The notes: generated from the sequence alone by a model not told the origin. Shown: positions 41,299 to 52,633, counted from the stretch's first letter. The stretch: 64,000 nt of DNA from Zopfochytrium polystomum (GCA_025765615.1 JAIVFJ010000209.1:1-64000); one strand, 5' to 3'. Program-made: numbers and translations.

Positions 41299-43524
41299 GG
41301 GAACGGCTACATCCAGACTCCCCCTCTAAGTGACGGAAAGACTCCCCTTGAACCACAACCTTTTGTTTTCCGCCTTTATATTTTTTTCAATTCTTTTGCA
41401 TTTCTCTTTTTTCAATACTTTTTTTATTGTTTTTGTACCACCGTTGGCCCCACTCTGATCGTCGGGCACGTTCGCCGGTCATGACCGGCAACGTGGCACA
41501 GACCGCATTTTCGCTGACGCGCAGGCACCTCCACGAGCTCAAAGCTGCTGGGAATGCGAGTCGTTGCTTTTGCTGCCAGCCGCTTTTGCTTCCTGGACTT
41601 TGGCCTGCCTCGCACTGCTGCGGGCTCTGGGTTCAAAATACTTTGCTGCACCGGTCCGTCGACAATTGCTTGGGATTGCTCAAGGAGGCGCTGCTTTGTC
41701 GACACTGGCATATCAGCGGCAACCGCCAAAACAGCCGCAAGCTGTTTGTCAAGAGACGACAGAGGCGTGTACGCAGGTTGAATGACCTTATTGAAAATGC
41801 GCCAATGTGGGTGAACGTCTTCTGTGGTGATTGCCCTCCCGCTGTGCATGGCTGCGGAAATTTCGTGGACGCATGGGAGACCGAATGATGCTCGAAAGCG
41901 ACCGCTGCACTCAGTAACTCCTTCTTCTAACCGATGTATCTGCGATAGAATTAAGTCCAGAGCGTAGTGGGATATTCTTGTGAGGCCAGGTCCAAGGAAA
42001 CGATGAAAGAAACGCAAAGGTCGCTTCGTTAAATTCTCAGCCCTCAGGTCTAGCTCTCGTTCGTACTGGTGAGACAAATAGCGTTCGATGCATAGAAATG
42101 CGCCAAGGAGGTCGTTGTTGGACTGTTCAAGATATTTTTTGACCACTGAGTGATTTCCTTCGACACGAGATGTAGCAGTATTCCCAAGATGCAGCTTCAA
42201 GTCGGTCCATGCATCGATGAAGCGCTCCTTTTGCTCCAACCACTTTTCAACATAGCTGACTGCTGCTGGCCAGTCTTCGAAGTAATTGCTCCGCAAGCGA
42301 GACATGGCCACTGATAACTCCTCTGAAGATTTGGAATAGGTCACTGCTGTCCATTCCTTCAAGAAGGTCTCGAACTTTTCCCCTGCACCAGCGCCAGTGA
42401 ACATAGGCTTTACGTTTGCAACAACATTCTTATTGATGTGCCATCGACAAAGAAAATTGCTCGACGTTGGAAAGACTTCTTGTAGTGCATTCATCAAAGC
42501 CAATTCGCGATCGGTGAGCACGACACCAGGAACTCGTCCATCAAGCAAATTTGAAAGCTGCTGAAGCGCCCACGTATAGTCCTCCACCTCCTCCCGACAC
42601 AGAAAAGCAAATGCGACGTTTAGGGTCTGGCCATTTTCCGAAACCGTGACGATATTAAGCAGTGGAAGCTGAAACTTGTTGGTTTTGTAAGTACAATCCA
42701 TCAGAAGAACTGAAGGTCGAGCGCAAAAGTTCTCAATAGAGCGAGCGGATGCAAAGAAGAGGTGTTGGACACGATTTGTGCGGGGATCCAGCTGAAACGA
42801 GTTGTGGTAGCCAGTCGCCTGGAGTCGTTGAAGAAGCGCCTCCATCGAAGTCTGCCCCCCAAGCTCCTCCATTCGTAGTTTTTGCCGCATATTCGCGACG
42901 TCTTTTGACCTGAGGAGGATGCCTGGGAATCTAGATCGAAGTGAGTTAAGAATGAGCCGGTTTCCAATTGCGTCTGCGACAAGTGATCGGAAGTGTGATA
43001 AAGCCTCTGGTGATAACTTTCTTGCAGCTGGAAGTGATCGTAGGCCTTCGATCGAGCAGGAATGTGAGCCGTTCGTTACGACAATCTTCCAAAGCCCGCG
43101 ATCCAGCCCTGATCCAATGAGCCTACCATTCAGCTTGAATGGACAGTCAACCAAACGAGTACTGGAGTTTGGGCGACGGTTGATGTCTTCGCCTGGTCGA
43201 TAGTCACGTTTTCGATAGCTTCCACCTTGCATGCAATTGATCTGCACCCTATTGGCACTGCTGCTCGTGATCTTCACATGGTAACCACTCTCGTTTGCAT
43301 GGCGTGTCGTGTACTCGACCAGCTCCCGTCTTGTTTCAAAGACGATATTGTCCAGAGGGGCTGTCCGGATCATCTGTCCGTTGTCTTCCAGTAAAAGGAA
43401 CTATCTCTCATTCAGATTGTATGTAAAAGCGACAATGAACGAAAAAGCGGAAAAGGAAAGAAAGTTGGTTCAAGGGGAGTCTTTCCGTCACTTAGAGGGA
43501 GGGAGTCTGGATGTAGCCGTTCCC
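41299..43524 (-). mobile_element. Complete Mutator-like (MULE) DNA transposon
   Basis: 2226 bp. Terminal inverted repeats of roughly 57 bp start GGGAACGGCTACATCCAGAC at each end and differ by a small C-run indel. Flanked by TTATTATTA on both sides (41,290-41,298 and 43,525-43,533), the 9-bp duplication typical of MULEs, though in a TTA microsatellite. One intact transposase gene fills the interior. Probably young and potentially mobile. Confidence 0.92.
41424..43373 (-). CDS. MULE/FAR1-type transposase
   Basis: 649 aa, single intact exon. The N-terminal 110 residues have the FAR1/WRKY-GCM1-like zinc-finger pattern (Cys47, Cys77, then HSC at 104-106). The MULE catalytic domain has a MDCTYKTN motif (Asp226), VVLTDRELALMNA (Asp288), CRWHINKNV (309-317) and RVEGNHSVVKKYL (Glu405), a full D-D-E triad. 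A SWIM-like motif follows (Cys489, Cys501, His503). Near the end is a CCHC knuckle, CGLCHVAGHDRRTC. It would cut and paste DNA bounded by the flanking inverted repeats. Confidence 0.93.
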   Translation of the reverse strand: MIRTAPLDNIVFETRRELVEYTTRHANESGYHVKITSSSANRVQINCMQGGSYRKRDYRPGEDINRRPNSSTRLVDCPFKLNGRLIGSGLDRGLWKIVVTNGSHSCSIEGLRSLPAARKLSPEALSHFRSLVADAIGNRLILNSLRSRFPGILLRSKDVANMRQKLRMEELGGQTSMEALLQRLQATGYHNSFQLDPRTNRVQHLFFASARSIENFCARPSVLLMDCTYKTNKFQLPLLNIVTVSENGQTLNVAFAFLCREEVEDYTWALQQLSNLLDGRVPGVVLTDRELALMNALQEVFPTSSNFLCRWHINKNVVANVKPMFTGAGAGEKFETFLKEWTAVTYSKSSEELSVAMSRLRSNYFEDWPAAVSYVEKWLEQKERFIDAWTDLKLHLGNTATSRVEGNHSVVKKYLEQSNNDLLGAFLCIERYLSHQYERELDLRAENLTKRPLRFFHRFLGPGLTRISHYALDLILSQIHRLEEGVTECSGRFRASFGLPCVHEISAAMHSGRAITTEDVHPHWRIFNKVIQPAYTPLSSLDKQLAAVLAVAADMPVSTKQRLLEQSQAIVDGPVQQSILNPEPAAVRGRPKSRKQKRLAAKATTRIPSSFELVEVPARQRKCGLCHVAGHDRRTCPTIRVGPTVVQKQ

Positions 43525-44122
43525 TTATTATTATTGTTGTTATTATTATTATTACCGCTATTTGGTATTGTTATCGCTACCGTTATCACGTGACCAGTTG
43601 TTGCAAGAAGTTTCATCGAATGATTGATCGATTGATTGATTGAATAAAGAATAGTAAAGTACAATAGCAACAACAACAACAACAACAACAAAGACAATAA
43701 AATGAAATGAGTAATGAGAATCGATCGGACAGAGCGTGCGAGCGTGTGTGTTGTTTGCGGCAACGCGTCTGCGGAGACTCTGTCTCCGTGTCTCTCTCTC
43801 TCTCTCTCTCTCTCGCTCTGTCTCTCTATCTCTGCCTCTCTCAACAAATGCATTTGATTGGCTCTGTTGGTGCAGAGTTGGCTGTGGTGGCGATGCTGTG
43901 TCTTCTTGTGTTTTTGTATTTTTGTATGTATTTTCTTTTAAGGTCTAGAAACGGCAGGGTTCATGTTGTTTTTCGAAGAGAGAGAGAGAGTAAAACAAAG
44001 AAAACAAATCCCAAATCCCCAAAAAGGAAAAAAAAAAAAAAAAAAAAATACAAAAAAAAAAGGAACAACAGCAAACAATCAACTCAAGTCTATCGTCCCA
44101 TCCAATCTCTCGTTTTTACTTC
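43525..44122. other. Intergenic simple-sequence DNA
   Basis: TTA/TTG repeats continue from the MULE target, followed by (CAA)n near 43,665-43,695, (CT)n near 43,790-43,815 and A-rich sequence at 44,010-44,065. No gene seen. Confidence 0.6.
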
Positions 44123-45666
44123 TCAGCACAGCACGGCGCCGACGGCCTTTGCGATCGACACGTCCGTCACGTACTCGCCGATCGCGACCGTCACCGTCGT
44201 CACCACCGACACGGGCACTGCCGCACCCGCCGCCGCCGCCTTGACGAGCCCGCCGACAAGCCCGTACACCGCAGACTGCGCCCCGCCCGCCGCGCCCGCC
44301 ACGCCCGCAACCGTCGCCGTGATCGCAGTCGTGTTGGCGATCTTGCCCGCCGGCACCACCACGCCGTCCAGCTTGACGTTGCTGACCGCCCCCACGACCG
44401 CGCCCGTCAGGGATCCCACCGTCGCAGTCACCGTCGACGTCACCGTCGACACCGCCCCAGAGACGACCTGGCCGACCGCGCCAAGGAGCCCGCCAACGAC
44501 GTTTTCGGCCGTGCCGACGACCCCCGCCGGCCACGTTCTGGACCGAGCCGACGGCAGAGCCAACGACCTTTTCGGCCGTGCCGACGACCGCGCCCGCGCC
44601 GTTCTGCACCGCGCCGACCGCCGCACCGGCCCCGTTCTCGACCGCGCCGACGGCGGCCGACCCGGCGCCGTACGCCGCGTTGGCGCCGCTGCTGGCGGCC
44701 CCGACGGCCGCGCCGGCCGCGTTCTGCGTCGCGTTGACCGCCGCCGAGCCCGCGTTGTACGCCGCGTTGCCGGCCCCCGCGGCCGCCTTCTCGGTCGCGT
44801 TCACCGCCGCCGAGCCCGCGTTGTACGCCGCACCCGCCGCCGCACCCGCCGCGTTCTGCGCCGCACCCGCCGCCGAACCGGCCGCGTTCTCGACCGCGCC
44901 GACCGCCCCACCGGCCGCGTTCTCGACGGCGCCAACGACAGAGCCCACAACCGACCCGACGACGCCCTCGGCCGCGCCGACCACGCCCGCCACCAGGCTC
45001 ACCGTCTTGCCCGCCGCGCCCTCGAACGTCGTAATCACCCCCGCCGCGACCTTGGCGCCGTCCGCGAACGCCCCCGTCACGTCCTTGATCACCGCCGACA
45101 CCACCCCTTGCACCGCAACGTCCACCGTGCCGATCGGGTTCGCGACCCTCAAACACCCACTGCGTCGTCGCGCCCGTCAAGTCCAGCGCGGCGCCGGCCG
45201 CCTTCCCGGCGCCGTAGTACACGCCGCGGAGGAGCTCCTCCCCGACCGCGGGGACTTTGAGCAGCGTCGCCTCGCCGCCGTCCACGGCCGCGCCGACGAC
45301 GGCTTCCGCGTTGCACGCGACCGCCGAGAGCACGCGGCCGGCGGCGGCGACGGCCGCGGAGCCCGTAGGGTTCCACTGCACCGACGCGGTGACGCTCGCG
45401 GGGGACGTCGCGCCCGCCGGGATGGTGAGCTTGGCGCTGCCGACGGGCAGCAGGCCCGCGGCGAGGTCCGGGACGGAGAGCGCGATGGTGGCGGTCGTGC
45501 CGACGTCGACGGCGTCAAAGGCGACGCTGACGACCGCGTCGAGGGTTAGGCCGGTCGCGGAGGTGGCGGTGACGGAGAGAGAGGTGATGGCTTGCGGCAC
45601 GATTTTGGCCGAGGCGCCGGTGGCGGTCAGGGCGGCGAGGGCGGCGAGGGTGCGGAGGAGGTTCAT
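44123..45666 (-). CDS. Secreted Ala/Gly/Val-rich protein with 11-residue repeats
   Basis: Not a family I can name. It starts MNLLRTLAALAALTATGASA, a clear signal peptide, followed by about 150 residues of beta-rich-looking sequence (TIALSVPDLAAGLLPVGSAK, then SVQWNPTGSAAV). The central part is about fifteen imperfect 11-mers such as GAVENAAGGAV, GAVENAAGSAA, GAAQNAAGAAA, GAAYNAGSAAV, GAVQNGAGAVV and GTAENVVGGLL, a periodicity seen in LEA-type and synuclein-type amphipathic helices. The tail is Val/Ala/Thr-rich. The continuous reading needs two single-base corrections, at the CCC run 45,146-45,148 and the CCCCC run 44,521-44,525 (plus strand). These could be assembly indels or real inactivation. 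About 510 aa if continuous. Surface or lipid association is a guess. Confidence 0.6.
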
Positions 45667-45950
45667 TTTATTTGTTGTTGGTTTCTACAGAGAGAGAGAG
45701 AGAGAGGTTGCGAGTGTGCGCGTATATAGGGGGAGTCTACGGCCAGTGTGCGTGTAGTAAGTAGTGTAGTAGTGTAGTAGTGTAGTAGTGTAGTGGTGGT
45801 GTGGTAGTAGCGCGGTGAGTGTAACGGGCGAGTCTACTGTAGGGGAAGAGTGTGGAAGGAACGGCGAAAGTGCGGGCGGGGGACTGCGCCTTTTAAATGG
45901 GAAAGGTAAGGAGAGGGGGGAAAGGCTTCGAGGCAGGGACAGTGAGAGAA

Positions 45951-45966
45951 ACAGAGAGAGAGAGAG

Positions 45967-46036
<70 letters not shown>
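45951..46036. repeat. (GA)n microsatellite
   Basis: About 43 GA units with one CGAG interruption, in the upstream region of the minus-strand 11-mer-repeat gene. Confidence 0.9.
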
Positions 46037-46040
<4 letters not shown>

Positions 46041-46387
46041 AGACAGGACGTGGGTCGCGCGAGAGGGTGCTGCTTAGGGTTAGCAAAAACAAATCTCGTT
46101 CCTCTCTCTCGGGTGTTTGGCCATTTCCTATTTCGGACAGCGTGTTGTTGTTTTCCTGTTGTTGTTTATTGCCCGTTTTGGGGCTGTAAAGGTTTTTTTT
46201 TTTTTTTTTTTTTTCGGCGGTCGCGGTCGATCATTGTTTCTTGTTTGACTTTGTTTCAAATTCCTTCCTGTTTTGTTTGTTTGAATTTTCCTTTTTCGGG
46301 TCGCGGCCGTGTTTGGTTGTTTTTGTTTGTGGCTGGTGTGCGTGTTTGTGCGTGTGTGTTTCTGTATGTGAGAGTGACAGGGAGGGA

Positions 46388-46424
<37 letters not shown>

Positions 46425-47286
46425 GGAGAGTGAGTGTGTGGCGTCGTGTTGCCATGTTTGTTGTGTTTGTGGCTTTTGTCTTTGCTTTGTTGAAATTCGA
46501 GAGAGCGCTTTCATTCAGCGCTTTCCCCCGATGGCGGTGAAGCCGTTTGGCCGTCTGTCTGTCTTCTGTCTCGCTCCATCTGTCTCTCTCTCACTCAATC
46601 CGCAACCCTTTTCCTTCTCCGTCTATGGAAACCTGCATTTCTTTTTCTTTTTTAACGGTGGAGGAGGAGGTACCGCGGACCTGTCAGTTTTAACTTTTTA
46701 TTTCTTTGGCTCTCGACGCGTTTTTCGCGTCGGCTGATTGACGCATTCGGTGAGTTTCTTATGGATTAAAAAGTCGAAAAAAACATGAGGAGGAAAACAG
46801 TCATCAAGTAAAATGTCGCACCGAAAACAAAAACAGAAGAAAAAAAAAATAACGTGTGTCAAAGGCGCGAGCGCGCGACTTTTTTCGTCTGGAAGGGAGA
46901 GGGTGGCCAGAGTTATCTGTCTGTCTGTCTGTCTGTCTGTGTGTCTGTCTGCTGATTTGTTGCATAAGGTTTTGGCGCCTTGAAGGAACAAAGATAACCA
47001 ACCCCTCACACACGCTGGACAAAGGGACTTTCTTGGGAGGAAAGAAATAAAATAATAAATGTCAACCGAATGTTGACGCGAACAGAGAGGTGCAGAGCGC
47101 GACAAGGGAAGGAGACTCACACAGACACACAGTGGGCGGGCGGAATCCGACCGGCCCGAGTTTCCGCGCCCGAGGGGCGGAAACTCGGAAATTTGTTTTT
47201 CGAGACGCTTCTTCGGTCGCGTCCCACCTGAGTAGAAGGATTTCAGAGAGGGAGATGGGAGAGACGGGCGAAGGAGACAGGAGAGC

Positions 47287-47288
<2 letters not shown>

Positions 47289-47363
<75 letters not shown>
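47289..47363. repeat. (GA)n microsatellite
   Basis: About 37 uninterrupted GA units, roughly 400 bp upstream of the membrane-protein gene at 47,773. Confidence 0.9.
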
Positions 47364-47364
<1 letters not shown>

Positions 47365-47772
47365 AATTCACCCCCGGCACACCTGTAGCGAGAGTATTGG
47401 GTCGCTCACACACACACACACACATCACACATTACGTAACCTCACTCTCTTTCTATCTCTCTCCCCCTCTCTCTCGCTCTCTTTCTCTCTCTCGCGGGTT
47501 TTAACTTCGCCAACATGTTCGCGGAGCCCCCGAACAAATAGTTTCGCGAATGGCCACGAATCCCGCGCCCCCCCAAACCGCCGAAAGAACACATTCAGAG
47601 CAGCACGAGAGAAAGACCCTCTCGCCGCCCCATTCAACAAATAATCATACACGCCTTCGTCCCCCTGCCATCGCAACCTGCCAAATCACGCTACTTGCTA
47701 CTTTGCTGATTGCTCGATTGCCCCCACTGCGACTTTCCCCCGCGCACAGCACAAAAAAAAGGCACTACGCAA

Positions 47773-50658
47773 ATGTCGTCGTCGGAGAACGTCCGCAGTG
47801 ACTCGCGGCCGCGGCCGTCGCCGTCGCCGCCGCCGTCGCAACAGTCGCTTCAGCCACCTCCGACGTCCGCGAGCAACCAAGGACAGCGGCCGGACTCTGA
47901 TTCGGGTCGAACCGCACCGCCGATGCGGACAGCTTTGCGTAGACCGTCGCAGGCGTCCGACCCCACAGCCGCCCCCGCATCCACCTCCTCGTCACCCTCG
48001 CTCTCCTTTTCCCTCTCCCCCGCCGCCGCCGGCCTCCCCCATTTCGCCCCGCGCCGATCCAGTCTCCTCGCCAACTCGGACTTCTCCGCTGCTGCCGACG
48101 TTGCCGCCGCCCCGAAGACGCCGCTGACCAGCACCGCCGCCGCAGCAGCTCGTCCACTGTCTTTAGGCTGGCCGCTGCGCGCTTCGCCTCCGCCGCCGCC
48201 GTCCCCGCCGCCGTGTCGCCGTCGTCGGCGGCAGGCTCAGAAAAGAGCAAGGCGGAAAAGAAGATGACCGCCGCCGCCGCCGCCCGACGCCGAAAAAGCC
48301 ATATGCGCTCGGCGAGGGACGCCGAGCGCATGTGGGAGGACGACGACGTCGACGACAACGACGACCAGGAGCCCGCCCACAGAGCTATCGCTACCGGGGA
48401 CAGCAGCGACGACGGCGGCGACGTCGATTACGAGCTCGAAGGCGCGGACGCGGAGGTCGGTGGCGCGGGCGACGGTGGCGGCGGCGGAGGCGGCCTCCCG
48501 AGCCGCACCGCGACCACAAAGAGCGCAAAGAGCAACGACTCTAGCAACAGACACAGCGACTGGTCGCTCCACCAAGGGACAAGGGCCTTTGTCGAGCGCT
48601 GCGTCGGCTACGTGATGGGACTCAAGGCGGTCCGCGCGGTGCTGGAGATTGCCGACGATCAGCGCGCGCAGGTGAGGAAGAGAATGACGAAATGAGTCTG
48701 TTTTTCTTTGTTCTTCTCGGTCCCACACTGTTTCTTTGTTACTTATTCTTCTGTCTATATCACTCCAAATGGGCAGCTGGTCCTGCTCGTCGCGTACTTT
48801 TATGGACTCGCGGGAGTCCTGCTCGGCGGCGTTTTTGGCGTGTTTGGCCTGGAGCTGTCCGGCATCCAGTTTTACAACCTCATCCACATTGTGATCCACA
48901 TCCTCGGCAAAAACATGCTCGTCGCCGGCTTCCTGTTGGCGGACTTGAGCGCAAAGGCGACCATCGCGCGCGCCCTCGTGCGGTCCCCGCAGGGCGTCCA
49001 GATCTCGCTGGTCACCTTCAAGCTCGGCTGGCACCACCCCGTCGCCGGCCGCACGTTGCGACGCCTCTTTTACCTGTCCCTCTTGCTAGTCGAGGCAACC
49101 CTCCTGACGCTCGAATTCAACATGGAGTTCGACCCCAACCCGCTGTCCGAGTTGGGCGCCTTCCCGTGCATCCCGCCCTCCTACCCGACCGAAATCCTCC
49201 CGACCGACGGAATGCTGACCTACCTCCAGGCAAACACGCGGCTGCCCAACATATACAGCTTTGGCCTGCCCCTCGTCGACGGCCTGGTCGGCGGCTGGGG
49301 CGCTTGGCCCACGACCCGCCCGGCAACCCACTTCACTGTCGAGTCTCCGGGCGTCGCTTACCTTGTCTCTGCGCACTGCAGCGGGCCCGTCCCCGTCAGC
49401 GGCCCGCTGGCCCCGCTGCCCACGCAGGACACCTACCTCTCGGGCGGCCAGCTGGAGAAGGCGCCCGCCGTCGCCTTCCGCCTCGGCGAAGAGCACACCT
49501 GGAACCAGTCCTTCGTCTACACCCTCGCCGTCACCATCCCGCAGTTCACCCACGACGTCGCCCAGTTCGCCGACCGCGAGATCCAAATCACCTGCCAAGC
49601 CGAAGTCACCGTCGGCCCTGCCACCATCCAAACCAGCTTCGTCGCCGACGAGTGGAAGAACTCGAACGTCGCGGGCATCGTCTCCATCTCCTTCCCCGAC
49701 CCTTACCGCCGCCAGCGCGCCTCCGTCTCCCCGGACTCGGACAGCTACGACCTCCCCGACTTTTCCGAGGACCCGCTCGTCGTCGAACCAGGCAGCGGCG
49801 GCGAGCCCATCTGGTCCGACGACGGCGGCTGCGGCACCGGCGTCCCCTGCCGCTTCGCCAACGAGGTCCGCGACCGCCTCCTCCCTGTCTCGCGCGGCTA
49901 CGCAAACCTCACCCGCTGGATCGGCAACTCAATCCACCACCTGTTCTCCGGCAACACCACCACCGCGGTGGCGGCCCCCCCACCCCCCCCGGGCCAGCTC
50001 CTCGGCCCCAATCCCGTCCTCCTCCCCACCCCGTCCCCCGCCGCCCCCGCCACCGTCCGCTGCGGCCACGCGACCTCCGCAACCTCGACCTGCGACCTCC
50101 TCCAATGGTCCACAACCCCGGCCGGCACCGTCTCCACGCCGCACTTCCCGCGCGCCGTCGCCGCCCTCACCGCCGCCGTCGCCCACCACGCCCTCCTCCA
50201 GTTCGACCCCACCGCCTCCGCGGCCTGCGCCTACCGCACAAACCTCGGCCGCGGCGCCGCACGCGCTCCAAACCCCCGCGTCGTCGCCGCCTGCGTCCTC
50301 GCCCTCCTCGTCGCTTCCCTCCTCGCCGCCGCCGTCGCCGCCACTGCCGCCGTCGCCCTCGCCCCGTCGAACTCCGCGGCGGGAACCGCCGCCGCCGCAG
50401 CGGCCGCGGCCGCCGCGCTCGTCGACCCCCGTCACCTGGCTGTACCTCCTCCGCGGCTCGCTGCAGGACGTATGGACCCGCGCCCGCGTCGCCGCCCTCG
50501 CCGCGGCGGAGTCGGGCGGTTCGACGCGGTCTGCCATGCAAGGCGTCGCCGTCAGGCTCGGCGAGGACCGCGGGTCGCGCGGCGAGTTGGTGGGCAGGCT
50601 CGTGATCGGCGTGCCGGCGAACGTGCTGAGGATGCGGAAGGGGAGGAAGTATGTGTGA
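47773..50658 (+). CDS. Unrecognised polytopic membrane protein
   Basis: Function not recognised. Exon 1 begins MSSSENVRSDSRPRP at 47,773 and encodes a long Pro/Ser/Ala-rich cytosolic-looking region. Its later part (KSKAEKKM, an acidic patch, then VERCVGYVMGLKAVRAVLEI) is in another frame, so a small intron or indel lies between about 48,060 and 48,200. The intron at 48,672-48,776 is GTGAGG...GCAG. Exon 2 opens with hydrophobic segments (LVLLVAYFYGLAGVLLGGVF; NLIHIVIHILGKNMLVAGFL; LFYLSLLLVEATLLTL), then a large Cys-containing presumably extracytosolic domain (ELGAFPCIPPSY ... GLVGGWGAWPTTRP) and a last hydrophobic segment (VVAACVLALLVASLLAAAVA, about 50,280-50,340). The C-terminus (VTWLYLLRGSLQDVWTRARV to RKGRKYV) needs a one-base shift near the CCCCC run at 50,426-50,430. 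Confidence 0.6.
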
Positions 50659-51091
50659 GGCAGGCGAGGTGGGGAGGGGGGTGCGCGCGTAGAGTAGAGG
50701 TTGAGAAGCCGCCCATGTAACGATGGTTGCATATGTAAATTAAAAAAAAAAACAAAAACAAAAAACAAAAAAAAGTGCGCATATGCGAGTCCGCCGTTTT
50801 CGCCCCCTGGAATTTGGTCCCCCACGCTTGCTTTGTTGTGGAACGCATTGGCCCCCAGATCTCCCAACAAATAGAAAAAAAAAAGAAAAAAAAGAAAGAA
50901 AAAAGAAAAAAAAAAAGAAAAAAAAAGAAAAAGAAAAGACTTTTGTCTTGGATCAAGGCTTGGTTCAAAATAGTCAAACGAGCATCATCGACGCGTCCCC
51001 TCACCCGCGCCACCCCCAGGGCTCAAGCACCCAAAACGTTTTGCCCCAGGGCTAATCCGATTGGCGTGGATTACTGTGAATTTCATATTCC
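50659..51091. other. 3' flank, A-rich
   Basis: A-rich homopolymer-laden sequence at 50,741-50,775 and 50,872-50,940. No gene seen. Confidence 0.6.
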
Positions 51092-51388
51092 TTGAGTGCC
51101 ATTATTTCCACCCCTCTAGCCTCTCTGGAGGTTCCGGTCAACTCTCTGGCCTTCCTTCTTTTCCTGATCTCGCCTCCAATTCTCTTCTTCACCTGGCTCC
51201 TTGCCGCCATCTGCGTCATCGTCCACCCCGGCGCCGTGAACTCCGCCTCGTCCGCATCTGCCCCGCGAAATCGACGCGCCGCCCGCCGCCTGGCGGTCGC
51301 CCCCTCGGTCCTCGCCACACTCACCGCCGCCCTCTACTGCGTCGCTTTCGCCTTTGTCACACCCTTTCCACTTTGCTCTTCTTGTTGA
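51092..51388 (+). CDS. Small hypothetical membrane protein or exon fragment
   Basis: 98-aa frame in a GC-rich patch, with two hydrophobic segments (SLAFLLFLISPPILFFTWLL and VLATLTAALYCVAFAF) separated by a basic, Ala-rich loop. Upstream TTCCACCCCTCTAG at about 51,105-51,118 could be a splice acceptor, so this may be an exon of a larger, otherwise missing gene. No family recognised. Confidence 0.3.
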   Translation: MSAIISTPLASLEVPVNSLAFLLFLISPPILFFTWLLAAICVIVHPGAVNSASSASAPRNRRAARRLAVAPSVLATLTAALYCVAFAFVTPFPLCSSC

Positions 51389-52537
51389 TCCACACCAGCT
51401 CTTCTGCATTCCACCAATGTCGTCTTTCTGTCCATTGCCCCAGCGTTCGTGGGTTTGTTACATATTTCTTTCATACAAGCGCACCCTCTTGCGGGCAGTG
51501 GGGCAAGCGGTGGGAAAATACAATTGAAAGTGGTCGTTTTTTTGTCTCTCCAAGCACGGTCCGCCGTAACATTGCAAAAACAGACCCAGGAACGGTGAAG
51601 GGGAGGAGGCTTGTTGGAGGCATGGATCGTGGAGGGTTCTCGCCTGCATCGGTGCCTCCACGGGACAAGTCACGCAGTTGAAGCTGGGACAGCAGAAGCA
51701 AAACTGTTCATCACTGCTACAGGATTTGTGGTCTGGTGGTATTATTCCTCTTCAGGTGGAGGTGCTGGGTAAGCCCCTTGGTCAGTGTCAGACGTGATAA
51801 TAGTCAGATAGAGACAGAATCGCCTCTATCGAAGCAAGCAAACGTTTTTCAGTTCTGTGATTATGGCCCAGGGCTGGAAGGCAACCAACCACAGGGAACA
51901 AGGCGGAAATTCTAAGGAGAGAGGAAAGTGCTGTAGTTTGTGTTTGTCTCCTGTCGATTGAGGATGAAACAAACTGGGAGGCAGGCTCCTGACAAAAATG
52001 GGAAAATTCAGTCTATTTGAGGATTTCTTCAATTTTACGGAGTTTTATATTTTGGGCATCCCCCAGTTGGGTTGGGTTGCTGGAGGATAAGTGAGTACTA
52101 AACGTCTACCAAAAGCCAGTCAAAAAGAAATGGCAAAATTGAAGAAAGAGTCAGGAATTTTGTTACAGAGATGTGTCATAAGAGCCCAAAAAAATTTTGA
52201 AAATAAAGAAACATGAGAAAAAGTCACTGGGGGATTCCCTAAAATAGACAGAAATACCACAAAACGAGCGAAATGCCCTAATTTGGGTTTGTCTTCTGCT
52301 GATGGGGGATCAGACAAACTGGGAGGCCCGCTTGTGTGTTGTGGAGAGCAAACACGCCATGATTTCGCCCTTGCACCCCAAAACAAAGAGGAATTCTGCA
52401 AAAAACAGACCACATTCCAAGCAACCCAACATATCAATCATTAATAATTAATTCTTTCCAGTCTCATGGGCAGAAATGACAATCTGGCAATTCCTGCTGG
52501 ATCAGAGAACAAAAACTGGAGATACAACCTATCTAGG

Positions 52538-52633
52538 TGCTCTGTACAGGGATCGAACCTGTGACTTTAGCGTACCTCCGGCTCACAAGAGGCCGTATTA
52601 GCACTACACTCTAACCAACTGAGTTAACAGAGC
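52538..52633 (-). tRNA. tRNA-Ile(AAT) with 22-nt intron
   Basis: Minus strand. Acceptor GCTCTGT/ACAGAGC (7/7), D stem ACTC/GAGT, anticodon stem TAGTG/CGCTA with one G-U, T stem ACAGG/CCTGT with loop TTCGATC, discriminator A. The anticodon loop CTAATA is interrupted after position 37 by 22 nt that can form a CGGC/GCCG hairpin, the canonical eukaryotic tRNA intron position. 96 nt in total. Confidence 0.8.

Larger units (their letters stand above)
45667..47772. other. Intergenic simple-sequence block
   Basis: (GTAGT)n-like repeats at 45,755-45,800, a long (GA)n at about 45,951-46,036, a T-run at 46,192-46,214, shorter GA at 46,394-46,420, (CTGT)n at 46,917-46,940, and a second long (GA)n at about 47,289-47,363. 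No gene or RNA recognised. Confidence 0.65.

Noticed and set aside
43707..45260. 517-aa plus-strand frame opposite the 11-mer-repeat gene
   Set aside because: Starts in a CT repeat and reads as Arg/Asp-rich antisense; the minus strand has the signal peptide and repeat register.
48692..50605. 637-aa Arg/Pro-rich alternative frame
   Set aside because: No motifs; the adjacent frame has hydrophobic segments and a good splice junction.
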